Numbered from the stretch's first letter, positions 1 to 10,626 are shown. The stretch: 21,865 bases of DNA from Nemertoderma westbladi (GCA_032718475.1 JAUCBJ010002032.1:1-21865), one strand, 5' to 3'. Notes: generated from the sequence alone by a model not told the origin. Made by a program: numbers and translations.

Positions 1-88
1 ACATTGCAATCGGTCGGAGAGAAGATATGGAAATTGGAGACGAGTTCTTTTTATGTTGAACTCGCTTTGCATTGCATACCATTAGCAG
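1..88 (+). CDS. Possible 3' part of an exon, cut by the window edge
   Basis: Frame 1 is open from the first base and runs into an excellent splice-donor match, CAG followed by GTAGGT, with GT at 89-90. In-frame stops follow at once in the putative intron. The peptide (about 29 residues, ending in CIPLAG) matches no family I recognise. The stretch is less AT-rich than the DNA just after it. A short open frame plus a donor-like hexamer can arise by chance, so this is only a candidate. It would belong to a gene lying to the left and running toward the 3' end of fos. Confidence 0.15.
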
Positions 89-301
89 GTAGGTAATTTT
101 ATTCACAATTGAGAAAAAATAACTAGAAAACATACATTTTTAGTTAAAACGATGGAATAAAAGTGTTGAGAAATATAATTAACAAGAATACTCAAGGAAT
201 TATAAAAAAATATAAATATACTACTTTTAGGCCGTAGACAGTTAATTACTCTACATTAATTAGTAAACAATTATTATTAATTAATTTACGTTACATAGTA
301 T

Positions 302-307
302 TTTATT
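302..307 (-). terminator. Candidate poly(A) signal AATAAA for fos, beyond the minisatellite
   Basis: The plus strand reads TTTATT here, giving AATAAA on the fos strand. It is the first such hexamer I see downstream of fos after the satellite; the satellite unit itself contains none. A second AATAAA lies at 98-103. If either is used, the fos 3' untranslated region would be about 4.4-4.6 kb and would carry the whole repeat array. The hexamer is common in AT-rich DNA, so use is inferred. Confidence 0.3.
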
Positions 308-363
308 GCTATACGAATTTATATGGTATATAGTTACTTTGTTTCATTTTTTTGTAATTGAGC

Positions 364-3300
364 CACTGCTCACTTATAAACCGACAAACTGCTCACCTAT
401 AAACCGACCAACTGCTCACTTATAAACCGACAAACTGCTCACTTATAAAACGACCAAAGTGCTCACTTATAAACCGACCAACTGCTCACTTATAAACCGA
501 CCAACTGCTCACTTATAAACCGACAAACTGCTCACTTATAAACGACCAACTGCTCACTTATAAACCGACAACTGCTCACTTATAAACCGACAATGCTCAC
601 TTATAAACCGACAAACTGCTCACTTATAAACCGACCAACTGCTCACTTATAAACCGACCAACTGCTCACTTATAAAGCGACCAACTGCTCAGGCTCTGCT
701 CACTTATAAACCGACCAACTGCTCACTTATAAACCGACCAACTGCTCACTTATAAACCGACAAACTGCTCACTTATAAACCGACCAACTGCTCACTTATA
801 AACCGACCAACTGCTCACTTATAAACCGACCAACTGCTCACTTATAAACCGAGCAACTGCTCACTTATAAACCGACCAACTGCTCACTTATAAAGCGACC
901 AACTGCTCAGGCTCTGCTCACTTATAAACCGACAAACTGCTCACTTATAAAGCGACCAACTGCTCACTTATAAACCGACCAACTGCTCACTTATAAAGCG
1001 ACCAACTGCTCACTTATAAACCGACCAACTGCTCACTTATAAAGCGACCAACTGCTCACTTATAAACCGACCAACTGCTCACTTATAAACCGACAAACTG
1101 CTCACTTATAAACCGACAAACTGCTCACTTATAAACCGACAAACTGCTCACTTATAAAGCGACCAACTGCTCACTTATAAACCGACCAACTGCTCACTTA
1201 TAAACCGACCAACTGCTCACTTATAAACCGACCAACTGCTCACTTATAAACCGACCAACTGCTCACTTATAAACCGACCAACTGCTCACTTATAAACCGA
1301 CAAACTGCTCACTTATAAACCGACAAACTGCTCACTTATAAACCGACAAACTGCTCACTTATAAACCGACCAACTGCTCACTTATAAACCGACCAACTGC
1401 TCACTTATAAACCGACAAACTGCTCACTTATAAACCGACCAACTGCTCACTTATAAACCGACCAACTGCTCACTTATAAACCGACCAACTGCTCACTCAC
1501 TTATAAACCGACAAACTGCTCACTTATAAAACGACCAAACTGCTCACTTATAAACCGACCAACTGCTCACTTATAAAGCGACCAACTGCTCACTTATAAA
1601 CCGACAAACTGCTCACTTATAAAGCGACCAACTGCTCACTTATAAACCGACCAACTGCTCACTTATAAACCGACAAACTGCTCACTTATAAACCGACCAA
1701 CTGCTCACTTATAAACCGACCAACTGCTCACTTATAAACCGACCAACTGCTCACTTATAAACCGACCAACTGCTCACTTATAAACCGACCAACTGCTCAC
1801 TTATAAACCGACCAACTGCTCACTTATAAACCGACCAACTGCTCACTTATAAAGCGACCAACTGCTCACTTATAAACCGACCAACTGCTCACTTATAAAC
1901 CGACCAACTGCTCACTTATAAACCGACCAACTGCTCACTTATAAACCGACCAACTGCTCACTTATAAACCGACCAACTGCTCACTTATAAACCGACACAA
2001 CTGCTCACTTATAAACCGACAAACTGCTCACTTATAAACCGACAAACTGCTCACTTATAAAGCGACCAACTGCTCACTTATAAACCGACCAACTGCTCAC
2101 TTATAAACCGACCAACTGCTCACTTATAAAGCGACCAACGCCACCTGCTCACTTATAAACCGACCAACTGCTCACTTATAAACCGACCAACTGCTCACTT
2201 ATAAACCGACAAACTTCTCACTTATAAACCGAGCAACTGCTCACTTATAAACCGACCAACTGCTCACTTATAAACCGACCAACTGTTCACTTATAAACCG
2301 AGCAACTGCTCACTTATAAACCGACCAACTGCTCACTTATAAAGCGACCAACTGCTCAGGCTCTGTTCACTTATAAACCGACAAACTGCTCACTTATAAA
2401 GCGACCAACTGCTCACTTATAAACCGACCAACTGCTCACTTATAAACCGACCAACTGCTCACTTATAAAGCGACCAACTGCTCAGGCTCTGCTCACTTAT
2501 AAACCGACCAACTGCTCACTTATAAACCGACCAACTGCTCACTTATAAACCGACAAACTGCTCACTTATAAACCGACCAACTGCTCACTTATAAACCGAC
2601 CAACTGCTCACTTATAAACCGACCAACTGCTCACTTATAAACCGACTAACTGCTCACTTATAAAGCGACCAACTGCTCACTTATAAACCGACCAACTGCT
2701 CACTTATAAACCGACAAACTGCTCACTTATAAAGCGACCAACTGCTCACTTATAAAGCGACCAACTGCTCACTTATAAAGCGACCAACTGCTCACTTATA
2801 AACCGACAAACTGCTCACTTATAAACCGACAAACTTCTCACTTATAAACCGACCAACTGTTCACTTATAAACCGACCAACTGCTCACTTATAAAGCGACC
2901 AACTGCTCAGGCTCTGCTCACTTATAAACCGACAAACTGCTCACTTATAAAGCGACCAACTGCTCACTTATAAACCGACAAACTGCTCACTTATAAACCG
3001 ACTAACTGTTCACTTATAAACCGACAAACTGCTCACTTATAAACCGACCAACTGCTCACTTATAAAGCGACCAACTGCTCAGGCTCTGCTCACTTATAAA
3101 CCGACCAAGTGCTCACCTATAAACCGACCAACTGCTCACTTATAAACCGACAAACTGCTCACTTATAAACTGACAAACTGCTCACTTATAAACCGACAAA
3201 CTTCTCACTTATAAACCGACCAACTGCTCACTTATAAACCGACAAACTGCTCACTTATAAAGCGACCAACTGCTCACTTATAAAGCGACCAACTGCTCAC

Positions 3301-4752
3301 TTATAAAGCGACCAACTGCTCACTTATAAAGCGACCAACTGCTCACTTATAAACCGACAAACTGCTCACTTATAAACCGACAAACTTCTCACTTATAAAC
3401 CGACCAACTGTTCACTTATAAACCGACAAACTGCTCACTTATAAACCGACCAACTGCTCACTTATAAAGCGACCAACTGCTCAGGCTCTGCTCACTTATA
3501 AACCGACCAACTGCTCACTTATAAACCGACCAACTGCTCACTTATAAACCGACAAACTGCTCACTTATAAAGCGACCAACTGCTCACTTATAAAGCGACC
3601 AACTGCTCACTTATAAAGCGACCAACTGCTCACTTATAAACCGACAAACTGCTCACTTATAAACCGACAAACTTCTCACTTATAAACCGACCAACTGCTC
3701 ACTTATAAACCGACAAACTGCTCACTTATAAACCGACCAACTGCTCACTTATAAACCGACCAACTGTCTCACTTATAAACCGAGCAACTGCTCACTTATA
3801 AACCGACAAACTGCTCACTTATAAACCGACATACTGCTCACTTATAAACCGACAAACTTCTCACTTATAAACCGACCAACTGCTCACTTATAAACCGACA
3901 AACTGCTCACTTATAAACCGACCAACTGTTCACTTATAAACCGAGCAACTGCTCACTTATAAACCGACAAACTGCTCACTTATAAACCGACAAACTTATC
4001 ACTTATAAACCGAGCAACTGATCACTTATAAACCGACCAACTGCTCACTTATAAACCGACAAACTGCTCACTTATAAACCGACCAACTGTTCACTTATAA
4101 ACCGAGCAACTGCTCACTTATAAACCGACCAACTGCTCACTTATAAACCGACCAACTGCTCACTTATAAACCGACCAACTGCTCACTTATAAACCGAGCA
4201 ACTGATCACTTATAAACCGACAAACTTATCACTTATAAACCGAGCAACTGCTCACTTATAAAGCGACCAACTGCTCACTTATAAACCGACAAACTTATCA
4301 CTTATAAACCGAGCAACTGCTCACTTATAAACCGACAAACTGCTCACTTATAAACCGACCAACTGCTCACTTATAAACCGACAAACTGCTCACTTATAAA
4401 GCGACCAACTTCTCAGGCTCTGCTCACTTATAAACCGACCAACTGCTCACTTATAATAAACCGACAAACTGCTCACTTATAAACCGACAAACTGCTCACT
4501 TATAAACCGACAAACTTATCACTTATAAACCGACCAACTGCTCACTTATAAACCGACAAACTGCTCACTTATAAACCGAGCAACTGCTCACTTATAAACC
4601 GAGCAACTGCTCACTTATAAACCGAGCAACTGCTCACTTATAAACCGACAAACTGCTCACTTATACACCGACCAACTGCTCACTTATAAACCGAGCAACT
4701 GCTCACTTATAAACCGACAAACTGCTCATTTATAAACTGAGTAACTGTTTAC
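364..4752. repeat. 23-bp minisatellite, about 190 copies, starting inside the fos stop-codon region
   Basis: The plus-strand unit is CAACTGCTCACTTATAAACC followed by GAC. It repeats almost without interruption for about 4.4 kb. Common variants are AAGCGACC for AACCGACC, CGAGC for CGACC, CGACAAAC for CGACCAAC, and GTTCAC for GCTCAC. Eight units carry an AGGCT insertion after CTGCTC (near 691, 909, 2358, 2484, 2908, 3084, 3482, 4415), showing that blocks were copied together. The rightmost unit (4730-4752) is diverged and is at the same time the last codons and stop of fos. Because 23 is not a multiple of 3 and each unit carries TAA, the array cannot encode protein. Each unit contains TATAAA and CAACTG (an E-box and Myb-type core). 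Confidence 0.95.
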
Positions 4753-5778
4753 TAGTATTTGGGCTGATTAGCGCCCCATTCCCCATCCCACCTTCGACAC
4801 TGACCGCGGGCGACAAGTAGTAGGTTTCTCCGCTCAGAGAATCCAATTGGAAGGAGAAGGCAGTCTCGTTGCTGGACGTGTTAGCGGCTCCAGGGAGTGA
4901 GGTGGGAGCGAGTTGGGAGAAAGTGGGAGTCTGTAAGGAGAAGGATGGAGTAGCTGGGTCTGCGACAGAAGAGAGAATAGCGTCCATCGTGGGGGTGGTA
5001 GCGAGCAGTTGGGAGATTGATGATTGGCTGAGAGGTACAATGGGTTTAATATCCGTGAGTTTGCATACCGGTTGATGGACCTAGAATGAAATAAAGTATA
5101 CAGTATAGTATATAAATCGCTTGATTGACATATTACAGGTTGATGGGCCTAGAAGAATATAATGAAGTCTAGTGGAAAGATAATACACCGGTTGTTGGGC
5201 CAGCGGAAGGAAATAAAATCTAGTTTATAAACCTGTTGGCGGACCCAGAAGGAAATAATATAGAGTTTATTTCAGTTGTTGATGTTGGTAGATAGTAATA
5301 AAGTAGAGTTTATATACCGGTTGTTGTACCTAGAAGGAAATAAAGTTGAGTATATTAATTATTATACCTGCAACAGAAACTCCAACTGTTCCTTCTGTTT
5401 CTCTAATTTCGCTATGTCTGTCTCCAGGCCCTGTTTAACGTCCTCCAACTGATCTGTTTCGCTTTCCAACGCGCTCGTAAGATCCCTGCGACGGTTGCGG
5501 CAACGAGCCGCTGCCGCTTTATTCCGCTCCCGACGGACTCGGAGTTTATCCGCTTCGTCCAAACTCAACTCATCTTCGTTAACTCGCTTATTCGGACGAG
5601 TGGATGCGCTGGCGAGCAGAGCGAGGTCCTGTTGGGACAGCGTAATGGCGGGTTGATTACGTGGAGGTGCGTTGCCCTGGTCTGAAGACGTTGGTGAGGT
5701 AACCGCCGATGAGGTCACCAGTGCGGATTGAGGTACGTAGAACCCCGAGGCGCTGGATGGCAGTTGGGTGGGATTCAT
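4730..5778 (-). CDS. fos: Fos-family bZIP transcription factor, two coding exons (5778-5368 and 5080-4730)
   Basis: Exon 1 encodes 137 residues and exon 2 encodes 116 plus stop. The basic region (about residues 80-100, [19 protein letters not shown]) has the bZIP contact signature N86, A89, A90, C93, R94. It is followed by a leucine zipper with L104, L111, L118, L125 and L132. The donor CAG|GTATAA lies after codon 137, and the acceptor TTCATTCTAG|GTCC opens exon 2 at 5080 in phase 0. The junction reads [14 protein letters not shown], matching the vertebrate Fos segment LEFILAAHRPACKI, which confirms the splice. The C-terminus ends QLLSL, resembling the LLAL end of c-Fos. Fos proteins bind AP-1 sites (TGAGTCA) as obligate partners of Jun in the nucleus. 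The start is the first ATG after an in-frame TAA six bases upstream, though a 5' exon spliced into this one cannot be excluded. At 253 residues it is shorter than c-Fos (380), mostly in the C-terminal half. Basic region and zipper share one exon, whereas human FOS has an intron between them. Confidence 0.93.
5081..5367 (-). repeat. fos intron made of about six tandem copies of its 3' splice-site region
   Basis: Read on the fos strand, the 287-bp intron repeats a 40-65 bp module: a T-rich tract (TTTATTTCCTTC), CTAG, then GTCCATCAACCGGTAT or a variant. The last, functional copy spans the real acceptor and the first codons of exon 2 (CTAG|GTCCATCAACCGG). Earlier copies have their splice position at about 5329 (CTAG|GTACAACAACCGG), 5290 (decayed), 5244 (CTGG|GTCC), 5199 (CTGG|CCCA) and 5148 (CTAG|GCCCATCAACC). 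Two of these keep a usable AG. Splicing at 5148 would add 68 nt and shift frame; splicing at 5329 would stay in frame but meets a stop about 20 codons in and leaves an intron of only 38 nt. Confidence 0.8.
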
Positions 5779-6137
5779 TAATTAGTAGGATTAACTTAAT
5801 TTGGTTATTGATATCAACGGCTGAATCTTTGTATTTTAATTAGGCCTATCAAAATCAGAAATAGATACCGAACCGATATTACTGCAGTAATGTATTATCT
5901 TATGACTGTTGGCCTACGGGGTACCGGACCGGTACTGTTTAAGACATAAAATTAGATATTGAGGTAGAGCAGAATTCGATTTTAGTTCATTTGCTTCACC
6001 CCAATAAACTATCTCGCATTATTCTGTTATTGCACTCCCTCAATTTCTTGTCTATCAGTGTAGACAAACTAGCCAATTCCATTCCAGCATTCTAAATACT
6101 GCACTCTCATTGGCAGCACAGAGATGTCATTACCAAC
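5779..6137 (-). promoter_or_regulatory. fos 5' flanking region
   Basis: No coding potential is seen. On the fos strand there are CCAAT-type motifs near 6111 (TGCCAATGAG) and 6072 (as ATTGG), and a pyrimidine-rich tract ending in AG near 5842 that could be a 3' splice site within the 5' untranslated region. I see no clear serum response element (CC then six A/T then GG), no CRE and no convincing TATA box at a fixed distance. The assignment rests only on position just upstream of the fos start. Confidence 0.3.
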
Positions 6138-6497
6138 TCACAGTTCAGCAGTTACTTTGCAGTTTGCACTAACTTTACTTCTCTGGGGAAGGGACCCCGA
6201 TAAGTGCAAAACAATATCTGAAGTTTTGTGGCATTCAAGTCTGCAAGTGGGAATTCTAATTCCGTAGTTCAGTTTCGTATGAATTGAATACGTCTGTAGA
6301 GTGTAGATGAAGTTCTGAAGTTGAAGTTTTTTATTAACATTGTACATAAGCCATATAAAATGTAAGACATATAAAACATAACATAATACACTAAAAACAG
6401 GCATAAGTTGGAATCGACTATAATATTTTAATTTAATAAAAAAATAGTGCATAGTTCATAAATAAAATATAGATTTATCTTGTAGACATACAATGTT

Positions 6498-6542
6498 AGG
6501 GATAGATCCATGAGGATAAACCTCATTTCCATGGATGTCCCT
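6498..6542. repeat. Imperfect hairpin in AT-rich DNA
   Basis: AGGGATAGATCCATGAGG pairs imperfectly with CCTCATTTCCATGGATGTCCCT across the short loop ATAAA. Such stems occur in the 3' untranslated regions of some non-LTR retrotransposons, so this may be the 3' remnant of a minus-strand element. No reading frame ties it to one. Confidence 0.4.
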
Positions 6543-7252
6543 TTAAAAAGCACAGCATTAAAGTGAGCGCAGCGTGTAAATTACTAAAATACCAAATTAA
6601 TTTGATAAAATATCCGAATGGTATTACAACTAGCTAGTAAATATTAGATTAAGAACAATCGGGTATTAAACATAGTGGGAAGTCCTGTATGTGCAGTAAA
6701 TAAAATCACAACATGTTGAGGGTATAAGTAGGAATTAAATATGGTGTAAGTAGGAATTACATAAGTTAATTTATAAATTAAAATTAATTATTTAAGAATG
6801 TGTACGATATAAAAAAGTGAATTAAAATTAGTGTTAAAAAGTGCGCGATAGACAACACATGAATTAAAATTAATTATTTAGACTTAAAAATTGGCGCGAT
6901 AGAAAAAAGAGTGAAACAGGCTAATATGGAACACCAAAACCTAGAAGTAAGTTCAATTAAAATAAATATAAATTAATAAAATAAGCACCAATCATTCAGA
7001 CTTGAAAATAGTTAATATATTTAATCTACAGTATCTTAAAACTCCATACCGAATCAAAAACAGATGTTTAATAAGAAAACATTACAATTTGGCTAAAAAA
7101 AACGTATGGTGACTACAGTATCTATATTATTTGCAACGCTAAATATGTTAATAAATTACAATTGAACTAAAAAATAAAATAAATTATTGAAATGTCAGTC
7201 AAATACATTCTGTGTGGACCACTGAAAAAACTGCCGAATAACTGAATAATAT
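6543..7252. other. AT-rich intergenic DNA with a short degenerate tandem repeat
   Basis: No gene is visible in this 710-bp stretch. Between about 6776 and 6910 a motif GAATTAAAATTAATTATTTA recurs three times at 42-50 bp spacing, two copies followed by a GCGCGATAGA-like tail. Part of the segment may be 3' untranslated remains of the minus-strand retrotransposon that ends at 7253. Confidence 0.4.
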
Positions 7253-8541
7253 TTACAATTGCCAGATTGAATGTTCATACTGCACTACTTGACTCAAAAA
7301 GTGTTGTTTAACCTGGTGCTTAAAAGAATCTACAGAAAGGGCATTACGTATGTCTGGTGGCAGCGCGTTCCATATGGATGGACCCATATATGAGAAGCAC
7401 TCACAGCCCGTTGCCGTGTGCCGCGATAGGACGACTGCGTGTGTGCTGCCGCCACGGAGGTTCATGGAGATCGAGTTGAATTGCACGAGTGAGGATAAGT
7501 ATGGGGGTGATAGGGTCCGCGTGATCCGGTACATATGAGATGCTATGAGCTGCTTTATGCGCCATTCTATAGGTAACCATGATAATTCGTTGTAATGTTC
7601 GCTAGATATATGAGTTCGACTATGTAAATTGAGGCAGAAGCGGATACATTTACGTTGTAATGCTTGTAGCTGGTCTCTCAATCTCTTCGATGTACTTGGA
7701 TACCAGCACGAGGCAACAGTCTAGATGCGGTTGGATAATTGTATTACATAGTTGGCCCCCCTGAAGCCTGACTTCAGAACAGCCCCCTGTCTGTATAGAA
7801 ATCTGAGGTTTTTGTTACCCTTTTTATAACTTGCGTTGCCATGGAATTTCCAGATAGATCCATATCAAGGTGACAGCCAAGATATTTGATGGTTTTCACT
7901 TGTTCTATTTGAATAGTATTACATACAACGTTTAACTCATCACTTGTTGCCAGTCGTTGATGTGTTCCGAATATGATAGATTTTGTTTTTTTGAAATTTA
8001 AGCTTAACCTGTTGTCTGTCGCCCAGTCATAAATGTTGATCAACGTCCTAGAAAGCACAACAGATAAGGCTCCTGCATTGTCATGTGTGGCAAGTAAGTT
8101 TGAGTCATCAGCTAGCTTTAGAGATACACATGTATCAGACGATATTGCATCTGTATGTGAATGGTCACCATTGGGCTCTTTCATTGACTGCTTTACATCC
8201 GTGGGAGAGGTTAAGACTATGTCTAGATCATTCACATATATGAAGAATAAAAGAACTGACAGTACTCCACCCTGCGGGACACCCCGCTTTATGAGCTCTC
8301 TGACAGACGGGAGTGTACCTCTGATACAGACAACTTGACGCCGACCACTCAGGTAAGACTTAAACCATGCAACTGTTGGGTCCGAGAAACCAATGAAACT
8401 CAGCTTTGATAGGAGTACCGGTATATCATGTGTGTCAAATGCTTTCCGAAGGTCTATGAATACGACGCCCGTTACTTTGCCTTCTACAGCTTCTTTAATA
8501 TAGTTATTGAGATACATCATGCAGGTCTCCACTGAAAATAC
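7253..8541 (-). pseudogene. CR1/L2-like non-LTR retrotransposon, 5'-truncated dead copy
   Basis: On the minus strand the reverse transcriptase palm is recognisable: VVFIDLRKAFDT (first catalytic Asp), the block RGVPQGGVLSVLLFFIYVNDL, and KLADDSNLL at the active site, where the usual KLFADD has lost one residue. The C-terminal domain follows (LQRKCIRF, LSWLPIEWRI, SIWNALPPDIR, SFKHQVKQHFL). Similarity starts abruptly near 8541 with SVET, where intact copies continue upstream into the rest of the RT and an endonuclease, so the insertion was 5'-truncated. Between 7790 and 7690 at least three frameshifts break the frame: NLRFLYRQGAVLKS, then TIIQPHLDCC, then WYPSTSKRL lie in different frames. It is a fossil insertion, not a host gene. 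CR1/L2-like is my best family call. Confidence 0.8.
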
Positions 8542-8659
8542 TTTGATTGATTGGAATTTTAATTGTTTTAATTGACATTAAATATAAAAAATAAAATAGA
8601 GCTAACAAGAACATATACAAAAGACACGTACCGGTTGCCGGTATAGGTTTGGTTTGGTT

Positions 8660-9798
8660 TATTTACATAGCCTTTCTGCGACGCAATCTCTTAGCCTAGT
8701 AATTAAAGTTGTATAGATGGCTAAAATCAATCTCAGCTATTGCACGGTTAAAAGAAAATAAGCTGGCAGCGTTCACTACAGTAGAAGGTAGGGAGTTCCA
8801 GATTTGCACTACACGATTCGAAAAACGGTGATGCGAGACAACTAGTCTGGTGGACTGAACATATAGTTTCTTGGTATGACTGTATGACCGTGTAGATTAG
8901 TCGAGTTGAGTTGGCCAGCTGAAAAAATCACAAAACTCAAGAACGACGTTTTTATTGAAAATGTTGTAAACCATACTTAAGTCAAAAATGAGTCGTCTGG
9001 TTTCCAGAGGTTTGATTTTCAAAAAGGAGATTCTATTAAGATAATTATTATTTAGGTGACACAAGTTGCATCGCGCAAAAAACCCTTCTAGTGTAGTAAC
9101 GCTGGACTCTTTCAACCAGCTTGATATTGATTGTACTTCTGATGAGGTGACCAGATTACAGTACAATATACAAGCAGAGGCCTCACAAATGCCTTGTAAG
9201 CGGTTATCAGCACACTGAAATTACTAGTGTGGAAGCGACGAAATATAATATCGGATACCTTGTTGGCCTTTGATACGCTTTCGCTGCAGTGAGCAGTATA
9301 CTTTAAGTCGTGACTCATGAGGACACCGAGGTCCTTGCAAGTCTTTTTTACTTTTAACTTGTTTCCATTTAAGGAATATGTGCAGGGTTGCTGGGAACCC
9401 AAATGTAAAGTGTGACACTTGTGTGCCGCTACATTCAGGTGCCAGACTTTGCTCCAATCGGACAGCGAATTTAAGGCATTTTGACTATTAACAGGGTTAT
9501 TACTGTTGCAATAAATTTTTAAATCCTCGGCAAATAATTTGCAGCTAACGCCTATCAAAAGCCTCAGGGAGATCATTAATAAACAGAATAAATAGCACTG
9601 GTCCCAGGACGCTGCCCTGGGGCGGGGGTGCCTGAAATCACTGAGACATATTCTGAAAATTGTGCACCTACCAAAATTATCTGTTTACGGTCGCATAAAA
9701 AGGCTTCAATCCATACAAGAAGGTTACCCGATATCCCATATGCTTTTAGCTTATGTAAAAGTTTTCAATGCACCACTTTATCAAACTTGTTTTTTACT
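8660..9798 (-). pseudogene. Second CR1-like non-LTR retrotransposon copy, frameshifted
   Basis: Translating the minus strand in switching frames gives, in order: FDKVVH, LLHKLKAYGISGNLLVWIEAFL, the block PPQGSVLGPVLFILFINDLPEAFD, CKLFAEDLKIY, KDLGVLMSHDLKY, YKAFVRPLLVYCTVIWSPH, KLVERVQRYYTRRV, YLNRISFLKIKPLETRRLIFDL, and at the C-terminus NRVVQIWNSLPSTVVNAAS. This is RT plus the C-terminal part of a CR1-type ORF2. The catalytic FADD reads FAED, so the copy could not be active even apart from its frameshifts (near 9600, 9140 and 9080). The protein end is the TAG at 8696-8698, and the element closes with an AAACC-type short repeat near 8650-8665. It is more than a single-frame shift away from the neighbouring copy and belongs to a different subfamily. 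Confidence 0.8.
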
Positions 9799-9938
9799 CT
9801 CGTTTATTGTTTTGGTTAGAAAAACTTGCCACTGTAACCTGCTCCTTTCCCTGCCGTTTCTAAACATTGTTGGCTTATTTTGGGGTACCGGTAATAGTTT
9901 AGCCTTTTTGTGGTATTTTGTGACTATTTTGGGGTAGG

Positions 9939-10425
9939 CAGTAGGGGAGAAGTTCTATATTAAACTGAGTTGAAATTTCAATTTTATTTTTTAAAATTCA
10001 ACTTTTGGAGTAGAGTTTAAAATTCAACTTTTTTCTAAAATCAACTTTTGGAGTAGCTTTGGAGATACTGAAATATGGAATTGGAATCCATTACTGGTAT
10101 TCCATTGTATAATAATTATGACAAACAGCGGTAATTTCATACATCTAATAAATTCCCGTAGTATTTCAGCTAATTTGCAAATGTAATCACTTAAAATGTT
10201 TTAAAAAAAGTATTCCCGACAGTGAAAGTTTTTATTCCATCGGTAATGAATGAGGGTTAATGATTCGAGTTACATCTATAAAAACAATAAAACACCCCTT
10301 CTGTGACGCCTTGGGACCCTTCTGCGCCTCCTGCCATTTTAGAGTTGAATCTACAACTTAAAAGTTAAATTTTAAAAAAAGTTTTAAATTTCAACTAAGT
10401 TGAAATTTAAACTTCTCCCCGACTG
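9939..10425. mobile_element. 487-bp non-autonomous DNA transposon (MITE) with 5-bp target duplication
   Basis: The ends are inverted: CAGTAGGGGAGAAGTT at the left and the complement of CAGTCGGGGAGAAGTT at the right. Looser inverted similarity continues for about 60 bp through AT-rich sequence rich in AGTTGAAATTT. The pentamer GTAGG flanks both sides (9934-9938 and 10426-10430). The interior has no open frame, so it would depend on a transposase encoded elsewhere. A 5-bp duplication is unusual; it is known for Transib, but these ends do not show the CAC start of that family. The family is left open. Confidence 0.75.
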
Positions 10426-10626
10426 GTAGGCCTAATTCGTAGGACCATCTAACAGTCTAATGTTAACATATATTGGTTTTGTATATTGATCACATTACCT
10501 CATTAATTACTGAATTATGAATTTTGTCGTTTTTAAAACACTGCAAAAACAGCGTTGCCAGGTCAAGCTGTCAAGCAGTCAAGGGATCGAACCACGGCCT
10601 CTTACGTGGAAGCCTACGGTTGTCAC

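Noticed and set aside
364-4752. CRISPR-like regular array
   Set aside because: Units are directly adjacent with no unique spacers, in a clearly eukaryotic context.
4834-5075. Open frames overlapping fos exon 2 on both strands
   Set aside because: Shadows of the coding exon. The minus-strand one matters only if the alternative acceptor at 5148 is used.
6138-6452. 104-codon minus-strand open frame
   Set aside because: AT-rich and without recognisable domain or splice context. It is probably chance.
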